Shown here: positions 61,743 to 64,000 of the stretch, piece by piece
Numbering within the stretch: the stretch's first letter is position 1
How the letters are laid out: every line of letters begins with the position of its first letter
Assembly (NCBI GenBank): GCA_031552195.1
Contig: JAVBMT010000004.1
Span: forward strand, 1 to 64,000
Reading direction: 5' to 3'
Length of the DNA stretch: 64,000 nt
DNA from: JAVBMP01 sp031552195
GTDB lineage: Bacteria > Desulfobacterota > Desulfovibrionia > Desulfovibrionales > Desulfovibrionaceae
Translations under genes and position numbers: made by a program
Notes under the pieces: generated by a model
The model's database searches: none
The model's input: only the letters and a program-made list of their open reading frames with translations
What the model was told of the DNA's origin: nothing

Positions 61743-62488
61743 CAGTCGTCACCGCCATCGTCACCGCCGCCGTCGTCGCCACCTCCGTCGTCACCACCAC
61801 CACTGCCGGCGCCGCTTCCGGCGCTTCCTCTATTGCCCCAGCCTCTTCCGCTGCCGCCGCCTCTTATTTTTCGCAAATTCGGCATGGCGCGTAAGCGTTC
61901 GATATATTCCAGGGCAGTCATGCTCTGTTCCTGGCCGCCGCTGAGCCGCGCCCTGTTGCCGAATTTATCCAGCGTGAGCACGATTCCGGTTTTGACGGCA
62001 ACGTGCGTGCTCCCATCTCCCTTGACGGAGGCTGTATATCTGGTGCCGCGCACGGACGTCAGAATCAGGGGAGTCAAAAGATCAACGTTATTGCCCGGTT
62101 CCACGGAAACCTCGGCTTTTCCGGCAGGCAAGCTGTACGTCGGCACGGGCTTGTCGCTGGCCGGGCTTTGGGAGCCTTCCGGCGCTGGAGCTTGCCCTTC
62201 GTACCCCAATTCCGTGTTCGGACCGACCGTAACTGTAACCCTGGCTGCATCGTCACGCACGGTCACGGAGCTTCCGGCCGGAGTTCGCACGGACGCTCCC
62301 GCCGGAAGAGATGTGCCTGACTGCAATTTTTTCCATGAAGCCCCGGCATTGGAGCGCATTTCGGCTTTACCGCTCACGCGGACAACCGCGGGGTCCGCCA
62401 GGGCATGCCCCGCCATCACCGCGAGCAGCAAAAAAGCGGCCCAGGCAGCCGGGGCAATATGCCCTGACAATATACGGCGCGCGCTCAT
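61742..62488 (-). CDS. FecR-domain exported protein with Gly/Asp tail
   Basis: A 248-residue protein. Signal peptide at the start (IAPAAWAAFLLLAVMAGHALA). The FecR domain shows LQSGTSLPAGASVRTPAGSSVTVRDDAARVTVTVGPNTEL and SVRGTRYTASV. The last 30 residues are a repeated GGGDD tail with up to eight Asp, and a Gly/Ser/Arg linker precedes it. Stand-alone FecR proteins paired with CHASE2 proteins are common. The ATG at 62488 overlaps the upstream stop (ATGA) and follows AGAGGA. The acidic tail may bind cations; that is speculation. Confidence 0.85.
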   Translation of the reverse strand: MSARRILSGHIAPAAWAAFLLLAVMAGHALADPAVVRVSGKAEMRSNAGASWKKLQSGTSLPAGASVRTPAGSSVTVRDDAARVTVTVGPNTELGYEGQAPAPEGSQSPASDKPVPTYSLPAGKAEVSVEPGNNVDLLTPLILTSVRGTRYTASVKGDGSTHVAVKTGIVLTLDKFGNRARLSGGQEQSMTALEYIERLRAMPNLRKIRGGGSGRGWGNRGSAGSGAGSGGGDDGGGDDGGGDDGGDD

Positions 62489-63183
62489 CGCAGACATCCT
62501 CTGACGTCAAGGGCGTTTACCGCCCGTTCCAACGCCTGGGAAAGAGAAACGCCGGCGGAATCCTTTTCCTTTCCGGCAACAATGGGGGCCGCGCCAAGCC
62601 CCACGCTTTGCGTGCAGAACGGAGCATAAATGCTGTCGGCGTATTCGGAGCTAGATGCCGGGGTCACCGGTTTGTTTATCTTGTAGACATCTTGCGGGAT
62701 CTTTCCAAGGGCAAGCGCCACGGTTGCATTGCTGTATGTCTGGCCGGCAAAGGAAACTTCAAAGGAATACACGTAAAGCGCCAAACGCTGAACGTTGCCG
62801 AGCGCCTTATGGTCATCCGTCACCACCTCCCGCCCCATGCTCCGCAGACGGGACGACATAGCCAGCAATGCCGCTTTGGCCGGAGTCGTGAAACGTTCCT
62901 CAACTTTCTCCGCCGTCTTTTCCCCAGGCATCGAAACGGCCATGTTCACCTGATTGAGGACGTACACAGAAAACCCTTCGCCACGAGAAAGGGCTTCAGA
63001 CCGGCGTTCATCCACAAGATGCAAATATACGGGCTTTCCGGACCGAGCCTGGACCGAAGGGGGCGCGTATGCGATATCGGCGGTAACCGGGGCCAACAAG
63101 CTCATGCACCCCGTCAGCGGCAACACTGCGGAACAGCATAGAACAAAAGAGGAAAAGAGAAAGAAACGATAGGATCGAGGCAT
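62485..63183 (-). CDS. Exported lipoprotein, first gene of the CHASE2 operon
   Basis: A 232-residue lipoprotein: signal with lipobox PLTGC at about 21-25. The mature part has VYLHLVDERRSEALSRGEGFSVYVLNQVNM and ALYVYSFEVSFAGQTYSNATVAL, resembling unnamed outer-membrane lipoproteins. The ATG at 63183 follows AAAGGAT; the in-frame ATG at 63189 is too close to that site. It starts the operon lipoprotein, FecR, CHASE2-HD-GYP, all joined by overlaps. Confidence 0.75.
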   Translation of the reverse strand: MPRSYRFFLFSSFVLCCSAVLPLTGCMSLLAPVTADIAYAPPSVQARSGKPVYLHLVDERRSEALSRGEGFSVYVLNQVNMAVSMPGEKTAEKVEERFTTPAKAALLAMSSRLRSMGREVVTDDHKALGNVQRLALYVYSFEVSFAGQTYSNATVALALGKIPQDVYKINKPVTPASSSEYADSIYAPFCTQSVGLGAAPIVAGKEKDSAGVSLSQALERAVNALDVRGCLR

Positions 63184-63189
63184 GGGCAT

Positions 63190-63895
63190 CCTTTAGGGTC
63201 GAGGCACGGGCTGCATTGGGTAAAGGCAGCCATGGACAAACTCTGGCGGGACAAGCGGATATAAAGAATCACTTTTTTGTGGATTGGCGAACGGCTTTCG
63301 ATATACGGGGATCACGCCGTTGTGTGACAGGTCCATTTTGATTGATTAACGATGAAGGATCATTCAGTTTTTGTCAATCTCCGTTCGGTAACGCACAAGC
63401 TGCCTTACATATATCAAAAACCTCTCGCTTTGGCGTAATAAACCTCACCAACTTCGCCCCTGCCAATAAGTGTAACCTCACATACGGCAAAAAACTGCTC
63501 AGGGTAGGAATTGTAGCGCGACACATAGAACTGCCCTAAACGACACTTATTTCTGACGGAAAATTGAAAAAAATGAGCTCCGCATGGCAGCTCCATTTGA
63601 CTTTCAATTATTCGGCTTTATCTATCTGCTAGTCGTGTAAGCGGCTAAATGTAAGTAAGGAGGGTTATGCCATGAAGCTACTCAGTAGCCTCCTTATGAA
63701 ACGGTGCGTGGGGAGCTGATCTTTTAACAGACGCGCTCAAATTGCCGAAATCCACCCAGCTCGCCCGAGAAATCGTATAGCAGAGATCAGCGAAGCAAGA
63801 TTTACTAACCTAACAGGTTGTGACGAGACTTCTACAGCTATGTAAGCCTCAAAGCGCACCAGAATTGGAGAGGGTACCAGGGTGGAATGACATGG
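63190..63895. other. Gene-poor stretch at the right edge
   Basis: About 700 bases without a supported gene. Two overlapping 60-65 codon frames near 63342-63596 have no family resemblance. A 15-codon frame at about 63671 follows AGGAGGG but is probably chance. The region lies between the lipoprotein operon and an IS3 fragment and may be transposon-related debris. Confidence 0.4.
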
Positions 63896-64000
63896 TTAGC
63901 CGTTTTGTTGTGGCTTGCCCGGCTGGATATAGCGCAAGTGGGTGCCTTTTCGTTTGGCCCAGCTTTGCAGCCTGGCGCTGATGTACTCAGGGCCGTTGTC
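63896..64000 (-). pseudogene. IS3-family transposase fragment, cut by the window edge
   Basis: The minus strand reads DNGPEYISARLQSWAKRK and, after it, GTHLRYIQPGKPQQNG then a stop. This is the catalytic core of IS3-type OrfB (DDE integrase domain: DNGPEY, QPGKPQQNAYIERFNRT). The frame stops just where the catalytic Glu segment should follow, so the copy is truncated at its 3' end. The 5' part is outside the window. Confidence 0.85.

Noticed and set aside
63600..63895. Retron or group II intron RNA at the right edge
   Set aside because: Folded-looking text such as GGTGCGTGGGGAGC is present, but there is no domain V motif and no reverse transcriptase gene.

Overview
The window reads as a chromosomal segment of a Gram-negative, moderately GC-rich bacterium, most likely a deltaproteobacterium close to Desulfovibrio. 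The Gram-negative call is firm: there is a TonB-dependent receptor, OMF lipoproteins, a PEP-CTERM protein and a Wzm/Wzt exporter. The genus-level guess rests only on the general feel of the proteins and the gene mix; no rRNA gene or decisive marker is present.

Layout. 0.5-7.2 kb: a coiled-coil protein, an Ada-AlkA/Ogt DNA alkylation repair pair, small proteins, then a CsoR-type repressor with a palindromic operator and a P1B metal ATPase. 7.8-19.9 kb: an iron-uptake locus on the minus strand. It holds an AraC regulator, a HlyD/ABC-2/OMF exporter, two YbtP/YbtQ-like ABC proteins and a TonB receptor, with Fur-box-like sequences before the regulator and before the receptor. 20.0-20.7 kb: tRNA-Gln and tRNA-Glu, with a decayed P4-type integrase just past tRNA-Glu. 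20.9-26.8 kb: housekeeping and hypothetical genes (receiver/TPR protein, SDR, pth, ypfJ-like protease, YiiX-like hydrolase). 26.9-34.1 kb: a complete Pho locus, pstSCA divergent from phoB-phoR-pstB-phoU, with Pho boxes in both directions between them. 34.3-37.2 kb: a chemoreceptor with a periplasmic CZB zinc domain and a PEP-CTERM protein. 37.9-57.6 kb: a surface-glycan cluster (Wzm/Wzt, many glycosyltransferases and methyltransferases, a nonulosonic-acid synthase and a CMP-sugar synthetase fused to a HAD phosphatase). 58.0-63.2 kb: an XRE regulator, small proteins and a lipoprotein/FecR/CHASE2-HD-GYP operon. Both window edges carry remnants; the right edge is the end of an IS3-family transposase.

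Two observations stand out. First, five copies of a 155-190 bp intergenic repeat occur. Four of them start within a base or two of, or overlap, the stop codon of the first gene of a two-gene operon pair (csoR/ATPase, ybtQ-like/ybtP-like, pstS/pstC, phoB/phoR). They begin with a hairpin whose arms differ between copies but stay complementary in several, which suggests an RNA element acting inside operons. Second, the glycan cluster is a mosaic. Base composition drops sharply inside wzt, about where the conserved ATPase domain gives way to the glycan-binding domain, and again inside a GT2 gene, as if glycan cassettes had been exchanged by recombination within genes.

Functionally, the iron locus would export one molecule and import a ferric chelate, but no biosynthetic genes lie in the window. 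The glycan locus would build an ABC-exported polysaccharide that is probably decorated with a sialic-acid-like sugar, with Kdn as a candidate.
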